Source: an uncultured Anaerobutyricum sp. | GTDB lineage: Bacteria; Bacillota; Clostridia; Lachnospirales; Lachnospiraceae | Direction: 5' to 3' | Length of the DNA: 51,321 bases | Assembly (NCBI GenBank): GCA_934317185.1 | Contig: CAKREJ010000002.1 | Coordinates: 1 to 51,321 of the forward strand | In this document: piece after piece, positions 32,883 through 42,094 of the stretch | How positions within the stretch are numbered: the first letter of the stretch is position 1 | How the letters are laid out: each line of letters opens with the position of its first letter | Position numbers and translations under genes: made by a program | Notes under the pieces: model-generated | Database searches by the model: none | What the model was told of the DNA's origin: nothing | What the model saw: only the letters and a program-made list of their open reading frames with translations

Positions 32883-33707
32883 CTATTTAGCCGCTTCACG
32901 ATGAGAGAGCGACTGGTGGGATGCGGTAACGACATCCGGTATCATCTCATCATCAATCTGGCTTTCCTCCGGTTTGTTTAATAAATGTAGTAAGTATTCT
33001 ATATTTCCTTCTGGTCCTTTTATCGGGGAATAGTCAAGATGAAGCAATGAAAATCCAAGTGAAGAAGCAAAATCCATAATCTGCTTTATCACAGCTTCAT
33101 GTACAGAACGGTCTCTTACCACTCCTTTTTTCCCCACCTTATCTCTGCCGGCCTCAAACTGAGGCTTAATCAGACAAACAACCTGTCCCTCTTCTTTTAG
33201 GCAGGCCTTTACCGGTGGCAGTATCTTTGTAAGTGAGATAAAAGACACATCAATAGAAATAAAATCTACCAATTCTCCAATATCTTCTGGTTTTACATAG
33301 CGCATATTTGTCTTTTCCATACACACAACACGCTCATCGTTTCTTAATTTCCAGTCAAGCTGTCCTCTTCCTACATCGACAGAAAAAACCTTAACTGCTC
33401 CATTCTGAAGCATACAGTCGGTAAAGCCTCCGGTAGATGCCCCGACATCCATACAGACTTTATCCTTTAAAGAAAAGTCAAACTGCTCTACGGCTTTTTC
33501 CAGCTTTAATCCTCCACGGCTTACATAACGAAGCGTAGAACCATGAATCTCGATCGTTTCAGCAGCTTTTTCATCAAAAGTACTGCCTGCCTTATCTTCC
33601 CGCTGCCCGTTTACAAAAACAACACCGGACATGATCATCGCCTTTGCTTTTTCTCTTGATGCAGCAAGTCCCTGCTCTACTAATAATATATCTAAACGTT
33701 GTTTCAT
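32883..33707 (-). CDS. tlyA: TlyA family rRNA 2'-O-methyltransferase / hemolysin-like protein
   Basis: A 274-residue protein. An S4 RNA-binding domain (1-65, RLDILLVEQGLAASREKAKA) is followed by an FtsJ-like Rossmann methyltransferase with the SAM motif DVGASTGGFTDCML and a Lys-Asp-Lys-Glu catalytic set. In mycobacteria TlyA 2'-O-methylates 16S and 23S rRNA, affecting capreomycin sensitivity. It sits between dxs and nadK, as YqxC does in B. subtilis. Confidence 0.94.
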   Translation of the reverse strand: MKQRLDILLVEQGLAASREKAKAMIMSGVVFVNGQREDKAGSTFDEKAAETIEIHGSTLRYVSRGGLKLEKAVEQFDFSLKDKVCMDVGASTGGFTDCMLQNGAVKVFSVDVGRGQLDWKLRNDERVVCMEKTNMRYVKPEDIGELVDFISIDVSFISLTKILPPVKACLKEEGQVVCLIKPQFEAGRDKVGKKGVVRDRSVHEAVIKQIMDFASSLGFSLLHLDYSPIKGPEGNIEYLLHLLNKPEESQIDDEMIPDVVTASHQSLSHREAAK

Positions 33708-33708
33708 T

Positions 33709-35583
33709 TTAATTCATCCTATCTATTATTGAATTTACAATGGAATCTGCATCAATCCCTGCTTCCTTTCTCTGTTCAGCTACACTCGCATGACGTACAA
33801 AATAGTCTGCGATTCCAAGAGAAAGAAGACGGTTTTCACAACCATTCCTGTGAAGAAATGCAGAAACCATCTGACCGTACCCTCCAATAAGCTGATTCTC
33901 CTCCACCGTAACAATGAGAGAATATTTCTTTGCAAGCTCACGCAATAAATCTTCATCCATCGGACGGATAAAACGAACGTTAACAAGTCCCGGTACATAT
34001 CCCTTTTCTCTTAAAATCTGTACCGCTTTCTCGCATTCTTCCATGACATTGCCTACTGACAAAATCACTATATCCTGCCCCTCATAAATCACTTCACTCT
34101 TTCCAAGCTCCACAGGAGCATTATATTCTTTGAGTCCGTCATACACACTTCCTCTTGGATATTTCATTGCCGTTGGACCATCGTATTTTAGAGCAAACTT
34201 CATCATCTCCGGCATTTCTTTTTCATTCTTCGGAGCCATTAATACAAGATTTGGAATGTGGCTAAGATACGAAATATCAAAAATACCCTGATGTGTTTCT
34301 CCATCTGCACCTACCAGTCCCGAACGGTCAATACAGAAAAAGACAGGGAGCTTCTGAATACAAACATCATGAAGTACCTGATCGTACCCTCTCTGCAAAA
34401 AAGAGGAATATACTGCAAATACCGGATGCATTCCCTGTGCGGCAAGTCCCGCTGCAAACGTAACCGCATGCTCCTCTGCGATACCTACATCAAAAAACCG
34501 TTTCGGATAATTCTTCTTAAAGGTATTTAATCCTGTACCGGACGGCATAGCTGCAGTGATTGCCACAATCTTCTTATCATCTCTTGCCAGTTCAATAAGA
34601 CTGTCAGCAAAAACTTCTGTGTATGTTTTCTTTGTTTTCTCACCTAAAACTTCTCCGGTTTCTGGATCAAACGGTCCTATACCATGAAACTTTTCCGGAT
34701 TTCTTTCCGCATTGCTATAACCCATTCCTTTTTTAGTAATGGCATGAATCAATACAGGACCTTCGTGCTGCTTTGCACGGTTGATCGCATGAATCAGTTC
34801 ATAAATATCATGACCATCTACAAGACCATAATACGTAATTCCCATATTTTCAAATAGCATTCCCGGAATAAAAAGCTGTTTGATAGAATCTTTAGACTTT
34901 TTTAATGTCCGTGCAACACTTTTTCCTACTCCCGGAATATTATTCAACGCATTCTCTACATTTTCTTTAAACTCACTGTAACTTTTCCGGGAACGCAGAT
35001 CATTTAAATAGCGGCTCATCCCTCCAACATTTTCCGATATGGACATCTTATTATCATTCAGGATGATAATCATATTTTTCTTCTCTTTTCGAAGAATGGA
35101 CAGATTATTCAGTGCCTCATAAGCCATGCCTCCTGATAAGGCTCCATCTCCTATTACAGCAACGATCGTCTCCTTCTTTTGTTCTAAATCTCTTGCTACC
35201 GCCATCCCCAATGCAGCAGAAATAGAGGTAGAACTATGACCGGTTCCAAACGCATCGCAATCGCTTTCATTTCGCTTTGGGAATCCGCAAAGTCCATCCT
35301 TTTGCCTTAAAGAAGAAAAAGCATCCTTTCTTCCTGTCAGTATTTTATGGACATATGATTGATGTCCCACATCATATACCACCTTATCCTCCGGAAAACG
35401 AAGACAGATATGCAATGCCATCGTAATCTCTACCGCACCTAAATTCGATGCAAGATGCCCACCGGTCTGACTAACATTTTTTAAAAGAAAATCTCTGATT
35501 TCCTGTGCTAAAACCGGATAAAGCTTTGGAGAAATTCTTTTTATATCATTTGGTTCTTTTATTTGATTTAATAAACGTCCCAT
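33709..35583 (-). CDS. dxs: 1-deoxy-D-xylulose-5-phosphate synthase
   Basis: A 624-residue thiamine-diphosphate enzyme that condenses pyruvate and glyceraldehyde 3-phosphate, the first step of the MEP isoprenoid pathway; DXP also feeds thiamine and pyridoxal synthesis. Visible are DVGHQSYVHKILTGR, GDGALSGG...EALNN (ThDP/Mg site), EEHAVTFAAGLA (catalytic Glu) and DRSGLVGADGETHQG. Length is normal. GGAGG lies eight bases before the ATG. ispA is upstream and tlyA one base downstream. Confidence 0.98.
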   Translation of the reverse strand: MGRLLNQIKEPNDIKRISPKLYPVLAQEIRDFLLKNVSQTGGHLASNLGAVEITMALHICLRFPEDKVVYDVGHQSYVHKILTGRKDAFSSLRQKDGLCGFPKRNESDCDAFGTGHSSTSISAALGMAVARDLEQKKETIVAVIGDGALSGGMAYEALNNLSILRKEKKNMIIILNDNKMSISENVGGMSRYLNDLRSRKSYSEFKENVENALNNIPGVGKSVARTLKKSKDSIKQLFIPGMLFENMGITYYGLVDGHDIYELIHAINRAKQHEGPVLIHAITKKGMGYSNAERNPEKFHGIGPFDPETGEVLGEKTKKTYTEVFADSLIELARDDKKIVAITAAMPSGTGLNTFKKNYPKRFFDVGIAEEHAVTFAAGLAAQGMHPVFAVYSSFLQRGYDQVLHDVCIQKLPVFFCIDRSGLVGADGETHQGIFDISYLSHIPNLVLMAPKNEKEMPEMMKFALKYDGPTAMKYPRGSVYDGLKEYNAPVELGKSEVIYEGQDIVILSVGNVMEECEKAVQILREKGYVPGLVNVRFIRPMDEDLLRELAKKYSLIVTVEENQLIGGYGQMVSAFLHRNGCENRLLSLGIADYFVRHASVAEQRKEAGIDADSIVNSIIDRMN

Positions 35584-35668
35584 TACGCATCCTCCGAATG
35601 GTATTTTTATTTGTAACTATTCAAAACTGAGCCTCTGTTATATACAGGCAGGTTATGAATAATCATTT

Positions 35669-36562
35669 TTACTTTCTTCTTCTGATCAGATACAATAGCA
35701 GCTCACGCAAAAAAGTATTCTGATATTCCAGCTTGTCAAATAACTGCAACGCTTCCTTCGTATATTGCTCCGCATCCGCTCTTGCCTGTTTTATACCTTT
35801 AAACAATACATAAGTATTCTTTCCATTCTTCTCATCACTGCCAATCGGCTTTCCAAGCTCCTCACTGGTACTTACCACATCCAGAATATCATCTTCTATC
35901 TGAAAAGCAATTCCTACTTTATTTGCAATTTTTTCTATGACCAAGACTTCCTCTTTTGATGCTCCGGCTAATATCGCACCAATCATCATCGCAGCTTCGA
36001 TAAGTGCAGCCGTTTTATTATTATGGATATACATTAAGGTTTCAAAACTGATCTCTTTGTGCTCTGTTTCCACATCTACAGTCTGTCCACCGATCATCCC
36101 ATAAATTCCCGGCTTTCTTGCAAGAACCTGTAATGCCTTTGCCGTCTGTATATCTCTGGACGTTCCGTTAAATGCCTTTGCTGCCGTCTCAAATGCATAA
36201 TTTAATAATGCATCACCGGCAAGAATTGCCATATCTTCACCAAACTTTACATGAGCTGTCGGAAGTCCTCTTCTTAACTCATCATTATCAAGTGCGGGAA
36301 GATCATCATGAATCAATGAATACGTATGAATCATCTCAATTGCTGCCATAAATGGCTCAATAACAGATGCGTCCTGTCCACCAAACATGGTATAGGTTTC
36401 CTGCATAAGCATCGGACGAATCCTTTTTCCTCCGGCTCTTACACTATAATTCATTGCCGCAAGTACGGTTTTTTGTAATCCCTTCTCTTCAGGAAGAAAC
36501 GGATAAATACGCTTTTCAATCTGCTCTGTTTTCTTCGGAAGCTGTTCCTTTATGGATATCAT
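35669..36562 (-). CDS. ispA: Polyprenyl (farnesyl/geranylgeranyl) diphosphate synthase
   Basis: A 297-residue prenyltransferase that chains isopentenyl diphosphate onto allylic diphosphates. It contains the first Asp-rich motif HDDLPALDND and the second, EDDILDV, with GGKRIRPML before them. It resembles short-chain IspA-type enzymes; the chain length is not certain. The start at 36562 has GGAGG six bases upstream and overlaps xseB by 47 bases in another frame. It precedes dxs, so early and late isoprenoid steps are co-transcribed. Confidence 0.94.
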   Translation of the reverse strand: MISIKEQLPKKTEQIEKRIYPFLPEEKGLQKTVLAAMNYSVRAGGKRIRPMLMQETYTMFGGQDASVIEPFMAAIEMIHTYSLIHDDLPALDNDELRRGLPTAHVKFGEDMAILAGDALLNYAFETAAKAFNGTSRDIQTAKALQVLARKPGIYGMIGGQTVDVETEHKEISFETLMYIHNNKTAALIEAAMMIGAILAGASKEEVLVIEKIANKVGIAFQIEDDILDVVSTSEELGKPIGSDEKNGKNTYVLFKGIKQARADAEQYTKEALQLFDKLEYQNTFLRELLLYLIRRRK

Positions 36563-36755
36563 TTTGTCCCTCCTGTAAGATAATTATCTCTTTTTGTGTT
36601 TTATCTAAGGTCTGAGAACATTTATCTAAAAGCTTGACTCCCTTTTTGTATAGATTCATAGAATCAGAGAGACTCACCTCTTCGGCAGAAAGCTGTTCAA
36701 TAATGTTCTCTAACTGTTCAAAAGCTTCTTCTATTGAAAACTTTGTTTTTGCCAT
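36516..36755 (-). CDS. xseB: Exodeoxyribonuclease VII small subunit
   Basis: A 79-residue helical protein that assembles with XseA into exonuclease VII, which degrades single-stranded DNA. It has the family core FSIEEAFEQLENIIEQL and LYKKGVKLLDKC. GAGG precedes the ATG, eleven bases after xseA. Its last 15 codons overlap the ispA start. Confidence 0.95.
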   Translation of the reverse strand: MAKTKFSIEEAFEQLENIIEQLSAEEVSLSDSMNLYKKGVKLLDKCSQTLDKTQKEIIILQEGQNDIHKGTASEENRAD

Positions 36756-36766
36756 AATAAACCTCT

Positions 36767-37975
36767 TTATTTTTTGTCCTTCTTTACCTCAACCGGCATT
36801 ACCTCTGCCTGACCGTCTGAAAAAGTAATGAAAAAAGCCTCATCTTTGTGTACCTGCTCTACGGAAGCAAGCGGCTTCCCCTCCTTTGTATTGGCAAAGA
36901 CATATCCCCCTCTTAAACGGTTTGTTGGGGCAAGTCCGGACAGACGGTCAACATATCTTAAAAATAATTGCCGGCGGCTTGTATATTTCTCCTTTATTGC
37001 CTGTGATAACTGATTCTCAAGCCTTTCATACACCAGCTTATGCTTTAAAAGCTTTCGATCCGGTCTTTCTGCCTCAAGCTGTCTCTCTAATACAGCCATT
37101 TTCTGGCGTAACTGCAACAACTTCTGCTCCATTTGCGTATCAAGTATCTCCCGATAATTCTGCATTGTCGTATAAAACGAATATATATCCGGAATTGCCA
37201 GTTCGCAGGCTGCAGAAGGAGTAGCAGCACGAACGTCTGCACAATAATCCGCGATCGTCATGTCAATCTCATGCCCGGTTCCGGATATGATCGGGGTAAC
37301 TGCCTCATAGATAGCATTAGCTACCGCCATCTCATTAAAAGCCCATAAATCTTCTATAGAGCCTCCGCCTCTGCCAATGATAATGATATCTACTCCCACT
37401 CTGTCAAAATAACGGATTCCTGCTGCAATCTGTTCTGCAGCCCCGTCCCCCTGCACCTTAGCAGGATAAAGATAAAGCTGTACAAATGGATTTCTCCTTT
37501 TTGCGATACTTTTGATGTCCTCTATCGCAGCTCCGGTCAGTGCTGTTACAATTCCAATCTTTTCAGGATATTCTGGAAGCGGCTTTTTCCTTTCAAAATC
37601 AAAATATCCTCGTTCAGCCAGCTCCTGCTTTCGTTGTTCATAACGAATATAAAGTTCTCCGGCTCCGGAAAGCTCTATATTACGGACATACATCTGATAT
37701 GTCCCTGTCTGCTCATAAACAGAAATATTCCCACAAGCTTCTATAAGCTGCCCGTCTTCTAAACGAAATGCCAGTCCTTTAAACCTGTCAGATGAAAACA
37801 TAATACATCGTAATGAACTCTTTTCATCCTTCAGTGTAAAATAAATATGTCCGGAAGAATGATATTTGCAATTTGAAACTTCTCCCTTTAAATATATTTT
37901 TTTTAAGGCATAATCACTCTCAAAAATGCGGTGAATGTAAGAATTAATCTGTGTAACAGAAAAAATATGTTTCAT
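36767..37975 (-). CDS. xseA: Exodeoxyribonuclease VII large subunit
   Basis: A 402-residue catalytic subunit of exonuclease VII. It has an N-terminal OB-fold (SVTQINSYIHRIFE...LKGEVSN), the catalytic domain with GIVTALTGAAIEDIKS and IIIGRGGGSIEDLWAFN, then a helical C-terminal region that binds XseB. Length is normal for the shorter clostridial type. The ATG is preceded by two tandem 14-base copies of a unit containing AAGG, so the ribosome-binding site is duplicated. nusB ends at a terminator upstream, so xseA may have its own promoter or rely on read-through. Confidence 0.96.
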   Translation of the reverse strand: MKHIFSVTQINSYIHRIFESDYALKKIYLKGEVSNCKYHSSGHIYFTLKDEKSSLRCIMFSSDRFKGLAFRLEDGQLIEACGNISVYEQTGTYQMYVRNIELSGAGELYIRYEQRKQELAERGYFDFERKKPLPEYPEKIGIVTALTGAAIEDIKSIAKRRNPFVQLYLYPAKVQGDGAAEQIAAGIRYFDRVGVDIIIIGRGGGSIEDLWAFNEMAVANAIYEAVTPIISGTGHEIDMTIADYCADVRAATPSAACELAIPDIYSFYTTMQNYREILDTQMEQKLLQLRQKMAVLERQLEAERPDRKLLKHKLVYERLENQLSQAIKEKYTSRRQLFLRYVDRLSGLAPTNRLRGGYVFANTKEGKPLASVEQVHKDEAFFITFSDGQAEVMPVEVKKDKK

Positions 37976-37976
37976 T

Positions 37977-38004
37977 TATATCTTACCTTTTATATCTTAC
38001 CTTT
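37977..38004 (-). repeat. Tandem duplication of the xseA ribosome-binding region
   Basis: A 14-base unit, AAAGGTAAGATATA in the leftward sense, is repeated exactly at 37977-37990 and 37991-38004, directly before the xseA ATG. The near copy sits about ten bases from the ATG. Copy number could change by slippage. Confidence 0.85.
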
Positions 38005-38036
38005 CAAGAATGTCTCCGCAGAGTTTTTTATTCAAA

Positions 38037-38056
38037 TTTATTCAATATTGAATAAA
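38037..38056. promoter_or_regulatory. Perfect 20-base palindrome between xseA and nusB
   Basis: TTTATTCAATATTGAATAAA reads the same on both strands. A third TTATTCAA half-site lies just to its left. It sits at the base of the nusB terminator. It could be an operator of xseA or part of the terminator. Confidence 0.45.
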
Positions 38057-38096
38057 AAGGCGGCAAAGAAAACTGTATTCCGTGCCGCCTTCATTC
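38057..38096 (-). terminator. Terminator after nusB
   Basis: Arms AAGGCGGCA (38057-38065) and TGCCGCCTT (38083-38091), 17-base loop, followed on the minus strand by TTTATTC. The leftward T tract is short but adequate. Confidence 0.65.
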
Positions 38097-38133
38097 TTTT
38101 TCAGTTATCCAGGTACAGGTCACGAATTCTTCG

Positions 38134-38535
38134 CTATGCCAGCTTTGCAAGAACTCCGTTTATGAAACGGGGAGCCTCCTCACTACAGTAAATCTTTGCA
38201 AGCTCTACGGCTTCATTAATGGCAACTCCCGTAGGGATATTCGCATCGTTTGTAATCTCATAAACTGCAAGACGTAAAATAGCAAGCTCTGTCTTACCAA
38301 GTCTCTCAAGTCTCCAGCCTTCACAGATAGAATGAATCTTCTCATCAATTTCCGGAAGACGTTTTAAGAGGCTTCCGATCTTCGTTTCGATATAAAGCTG
38401 ATCCTTGCTCTCGATATCCGGTCTTTCTTCAAAGTACCACTTTATCTGCTCCTGTAATTCTTCCTGTGTATTAAATTCTATACGAAACAGTAAAAGAAAA
38501 ATTGTCTCTCTTACCTTTCTTCTGGACATCTTCAT
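38134..38535 (-). CDS. nusB: Transcription antitermination protein NusB
   Basis: A 133-residue all-helical protein that binds boxA RNA with NusE (S10) in rRNA antitermination. The core RRKVRETIFLLLFRIEF and C-terminal PTGVAINEAVELAKIY...FINGVLAKL are typical. GGAGG lies eight bases before the ATG. It lies downstream of the Asp23 gene, as in Bacillus. Confidence 0.96.
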   Translation of the reverse strand: MKMSRRKVRETIFLLLFRIEFNTQEELQEQIKWYFEERPDIESKDQLYIETKIGSLLKRLPEIDEKIHSICEGWRLERLGKTELAILRLAVYEITNDANIPTGVAINEAVELAKIYCSEEAPRFINGVLAKLA

Positions 38536-38578
38536 ATGTCAAACCTCCGTTATCTTCCGTGTATTCTTTGTAGTCAGT

Positions 38579-38965
38579 CTATTCATAATCCATCTGGATT
38601 CCGGCTATGCGGATATTCACTTCAGAAACCGTAAGTCCTGTCATCGTTTCAATCGCACTCTTTACCTTATCCTGTACTTCCTGAGAAGTCTTCGGAATGC
38701 TCACACCATAGTTCAGCACAAGATTTAAAGTCACATCAACCTGTGTGCCGGTAATTGTTACCTTCACACCTTTAGAAAGCTTCTTCATTCCGAGCTTACT
38801 TACGATCTCATTCGTAATATTACCGGACATCTTAGCAACACCCTCTGCTTCTGTTGCTGCCAGACCGGCAATAACTGCAACTACTTCATCTGCAATCTGA
38901 ACCTGTCCTACATCTTCTATGTTATAAACCGTGTGATTTATCTTTGTATCTTTTTCTTTTCCCAT
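38579..38965 (-). CDS. Asp23/Gls24 family protein (YqhY-like)
   Basis: A 128-residue cytoplasmic protein of the Asp23/Gls24 family, with VQIADEVVAVIAGLAATEAEGV and the C-terminal SEVNIRIAGI typical of the family. In B. subtilis YqhY sits in the same place and affects acetyl-CoA carboxylase. Asp23 proteins also coat the membrane under stress. The start at 38965 has AGGAGG directly upstream; a longer frame from 39010 is less likely. It has its own vegetative promoter (39107-39134), which separates it from the sporulation operon upstream. Confidence 0.93.
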   Translation of the reverse strand: MGKEKDTKINHTVYNIEDVGQVQIADEVVAVIAGLAATEAEGVAKMSGNITNEIVSKLGMKKLSKGVKVTITGTQVDVTLNLVLNYGVSIPKTSQEVQDKVKSAIETMTGLTVSEVNIRIAGIQMDYE

Positions 38966-39106
38966 GGAAACCTCCTTTTGTTCACATTCTGACAAGAAAA
39001 CACCTCTCATGTAATTTTCATATTTTTCTGATACATATCCGATAAGAAAACTACATGAAAAGCCTTTTCATAAAATGTAAACAATTTTATATCGATTTAT
39101 TCTATA

Positions 39107-39134
39107 ATTATAACAGACATCCCTGTTTTTGCAA
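39107..39134 (-). promoter_or_regulatory. Vegetative promoter of the Asp23-nusB region
   Basis: On the minus strand TTGCAA (39129-39134), a 16-base spacer and TATAAT (39107-39112), directly after the spoIIIAH stop. The leader of about 135 bases contains a near-palindrome ATGAAAAG-C-CTTTTCAT (39055-39071). Confidence 0.6.
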
Positions 39135-39144
39135 CAGAAATCTT

Positions 39145-39801
39145 TCAACTTTCTGTTGTCTGCATTTTACTGATTACAAGCTGTCTGACACTATATCCTG
39201 TTTTTCTTGTTACAATATCTTCTATCTGTGCCCGCTGTGCCGAAGAAAGTTCTTCATAATTAAGTACAACATCCACACTTTCATCTCCTATGGAGACTAC
39301 CGCATTCTCAAATCCTTTTGAAGCCAGAAGCTGTTCTGTTGCACTCTCCCTTTCCATAATATCTGCCAGTTTTGTCAGTTTATCTACAGCTTCTTTCTTT
39401 GCATCCTCCTCAACGGAATTACTGTTAATGATTTCATTCAACGCTTCCTTTGTTTTAGAATGCGTCTGTTCTCTTTCCATTCTTGCACCGGCAACATACT
39501 CATTGACCTGAGCCTGCGTTAAAACTGCACTACCAATCGTTTCACTTCCGGATTCTGTATTCGATCCCTTTGCTTCTTTCTTCGTATCTGTGGAAATATT
39601 TTCCGAGGTAACTTTTGAAGAGTCTGCTTTTTCTTTCATGAGAGAATCACCGTCAGAAATATCCATTGTATCAATCGTTTCAACAGAACCCTCTGTCTCT
39701 TTTGACGTATTTTGTTCTGTAAAATTCAGGTATCCCGCTACCGCAATCATAATCGCCAGTGCTGTAATCGCAATCTGATTTTTCTGAAATCTTTTCTTCA
39801 T
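39145..39801 (-). CDS. spoIIIAH: Stage III sporulation protein AH
   Basis: A 218-residue single-span protein: cytoplasmic end, membrane segment at about 10-27, then an extracytoplasmic ring-building domain (about 120-215) with the YscJ/FliF-like fold. In the mother cell membrane it joins SpoIIQ from the forespore to form the feeding-tube channel. The linker (30-95) is rich in Ser, Thr and Glu. It overlaps spoIIIAG by four bases (ATGA). It is the last gene of spoIIIA. Confidence 0.95.
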   Translation of the reverse strand: MKKRFQKNQIAITALAIMIAVAGYLNFTEQNTSKETEGSVETIDTMDISDGDSLMKEKADSSKVTSENISTDTKKEAKGSNTESGSETIGSAVLTQAQVNEYVAGARMEREQTHSKTKEALNEIINSNSVEEDAKKEAVDKLTKLADIMERESATEQLLASKGFENAVVSIGDESVDVVLNYEELSSAQRAQIEDIVTRKTGYSVRQLVISKMQTTES

Positions 39802-40370
39802 TCTACGTCCTCCATTTTTAACACTTTAATATGATTTGCTGAAATTCCAAACAGAACCTGTGCTGCCTCTGCCACAGAAGCTGCAACAACTTTATTCTCT
39901 GCTCCTTCACATGAAATTACAATTCCCGCAATCTCCGGTTCAAGTTCTTTTACCACATAAGGAGCAGTGTCACCCGAAGCGTCAGAAAGAATCGTTTCTT
40001 CCTGTTTTTTCTGACTGTTATTTATTTTCTGAGTTTCACTCCCTTTTTCTTCCTCCGTTTGTATTTCTTCGGATATATCTTTATTTAATACCGATTCTTT
40101 GGAAGATTTTAAAGTAATCATCACTTCTGCTTTTCCCACACCATCTACATTTTCAAGGATATGTACTAATTTATTTTCCAAAGACTCCACATATGCATCA
40201 TTTTGACCTGTCTTCATAGATTTTTCTTCTTTTTCCTCCGTTTTCAAAGAAGAGGTTTTCCACTCAGAAAAATTTGCTACAAGAAGAATAACCCCCGCCA
40301 CTGCTATCAAAATAATTTTTTCGATTCCAAAATCTTTCAAACTGATTTTTTTCGGTATTTTCTTATCCAT
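39798..40370 (-). CDS. spoIIIAG: Stage III sporulation protein AG
   Basis: A 190-residue single-span protein (segment about 17-33) whose periplasmic-facing domain forms the large beta-barrel ring of the SpoIIIA-SpoIIQ complex. Conserved AEVMITLKSSKESVLNKD and PEIAGIVISCEGAEN segments are present. It starts two bases after spoIIIAF and overlaps spoIIIAH. Confidence 0.95.
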   Translation of the reverse strand: MDKKIPKKISLKDFGIEKIILIAVAGVILLVANFSEWKTSSLKTEEKEEKSMKTGQNDAYVESLENKLVHILENVDGVGKAEVMITLKSSKESVLNKDISEEIQTEEEKGSETQKINNSQKKQEETILSDASGDTAPYVVKELEPEIAGIVISCEGAENKVVAASVAEAAQVLFGISANHIKVLKMEDVE

Positions 40371-40372
40371 AT

Positions 40373-40891
40373 TTATTCCACCTCTATGTTGACATCGGAT
40401 TCTTCCAGATTATAAAGCTGCATTATTATTTCTTTTAATTTTTCTATATGCACGGTAGTTTTTATTTTTTCACTTTCCGCTTTTTTTATACTTCCTCTGA
40501 TTTCTAATCTCTTTATATATTCTTCCTCTGTATCCCACCGAAAAGTGATTTTCTTTACGCAAAGTCCCTCTTTCCCGGCCAGCTCCTTTATCTGGCTTTC
40601 ATAAGCAGCTTCACTTTCTCTTTTGACCTCCACCTCCAGATTACGCAACTCTTTTGAATTTCTAAGCAACGCCCTTTCATTTCTCCATTTTTCCTGCAAA
40701 AAAGAAGTATAAAAATACTGCTCCGTCCCTGCAAAATCAATTACCGGTTTTAGCAGACAAAGCACTAACAAAAATCCCGAAAAAAAATGATAATATTTTT
40801 CATAAGCTGTTTTTTGCATTAAATTATCGCAAAGCAGCAATAATATATTCATATATAAAATGGTTTTTAACCAACTTTTTATATATTCCAT
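40373..40891 (-). CDS. spoIIIAF: Stage III sporulation protein AF
   Basis: A 172-residue protein with two membrane helices (about 9-27 and 36-52) and a cytoplasmic or intermembrane ring-building domain. It starts MEYIKSWLKTI, as in the family, with AGGAGAGGAAAG upstream of the ATG at 40891. A longer frame would start inside spoIIIAE. Part of the mother-cell channel complex. Confidence 0.93.
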   Translation of the reverse strand: MEYIKSWLKTILYMNILLLLCDNLMQKTAYEKYYHFFSGFLLVLCLLKPVIDFAGTEQYFYTSFLQEKWRNERALLRNSKELRNLEVEVKRESEAAYESQIKELAGKEGLCVKKITFRWDTEEEYIKRLEIRGSIKKAESEKIKTTVHIEKLKEIIMQLYNLEESDVNIEVE

Positions 40892-40911
40892 CTTTCCTCT
40901 CCTATAAAATT

Positions 40912-42066
40912 TTAACCAAAATGATTCGTTGTCAGACTCGTAAGTGCAATAATAACAATAAATAATGTAGATGACATACACAAAGCCTTTATCATCAAAC
41001 TCCCGCATTTTACGACCGCACTGATACATAAAATAAACCGTTCATCTGTTATCGGTTCCAGCAATATGGATAAAAGGAAATAAACAAAAACATAAAATAA
41101 TAACTTCACAACAGGCAGTAGAAGAAACAAAAGCAAAAAAATAATTCCTGTTCCTCCAAGTGCATTTTTTATAATCAGTGAAGAACCTAATACCGTTCCT
41201 GTCACACTTTGTACAACAGAACCAGCTCCGGGAACCATCCCGATCATTTTATTTACTACATTACTTTTCACCGCATCAAAAGACGGAGCAATCATTGTCT
41301 CCAGCAGATGAAATCCAAAAAACAGGAAAAAAACTATCTGTATTCCTTTGGACAAAAGAAAATACATCCCCTCGCATAATTTTGAAAGATTTTGTTTTTT
41401 TGAAAAATGATTGAGCAGTTCTAAAAGAAAATAATACTGTAACAACGGAAGGAAAATTCTCACACAAAGCCAGTTTATACACAATACAACAATCATAAAA
41501 TATTCATAGCAGACAACTCCTGTAGAAAGGTTCCCTGAAAGAGAAACCGCAAGTGTATATATTGGTATGAGTAATTTTAAAAAAGAGGATAACAAAACAA
41601 CCGTATTTTTAAAAAGAGAGGTCATTGCAGTAAAATTTGTAAAAATGATAGAAAATATAATCAGATACGATATAAAAAATCCACTGTCTGATACTCCAAA
41701 GTTTTGAAAAGAGACAGCGATATTAGAAAAAACTGCCGAAAAAATCAGAACCCCTGCCAACTCTGCAATAAGTAGTTTAGATGAAAAAATCTCCTCCAAT
41801 GTCACATGAAAAATCCATTCTCCAATTTTTCTGGCTGCATCTGCAAATTTTAAAGATAGAATATATTCAAAGATTACAGAAAAATCAGGATACTTTCTAT
41901 CTTCAAGCTGTTCAAGCTGTCTGGAGAATGTCGTAATATCAATTTCCTCTTCTGTTGTTTGTGCAGCTACGGCAAATGATGGAATACCCAAAAGAAAAAG
42001 GAAGCAAAAAAGACAACATATCCACTGTGCATAACTTATATTTTTCTTTAAAAAAATTTCGTCCAC
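40912..42066 (-). CDS. spoIIIAE: Stage III sporulation protein AE
   Basis: A 384-residue polytopic protein with a signal-like N-terminal segment (about 14-34) and seven to eight further membrane helices. The segment GMVPGAGSVVQSVTGTVLGSS is characteristic. It is the proposed export channel component in the spoIIIA complex. The start is GTG with only a weak ribosome-binding site, 28 bases after spoIIIAD, so translational coupling is likely. Confidence 0.94.
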   Translation of the reverse strand: MDEIFLKKNISYAQWICCLFCFLFLLGIPSFAVAAQTTEEEIDITTFSRQLEQLEDRKYPDFSVIFEYILSLKFADAARKIGEWIFHVTLEEIFSSKLLIAELAGVLIFSAVFSNIAVSFQNFGVSDSGFFISYLIIFSIIFTNFTAMTSLFKNTVVLLSSFLKLLIPIYTLAVSLSGNLSTGVVCYEYFMIVVLCINWLCVRIFLPLLQYYFLLELLNHFSKKQNLSKLCEGMYFLLSKGIQIVFFLFFGFHLLETMIAPSFDAVKSNVVNKMIGMVPGAGSVVQSVTGTVLGSSLIIKNALGGTGIIFLLLFLLLPVVKLLFYVFVYFLLSILLEPITDERFILCISAVVKCGSLMIKALCMSSTLFIVIIALTSLTTNHFG

Positions 42067-42094
42067 CTGCTTTCACTCTATGTTGTCATAAAAA

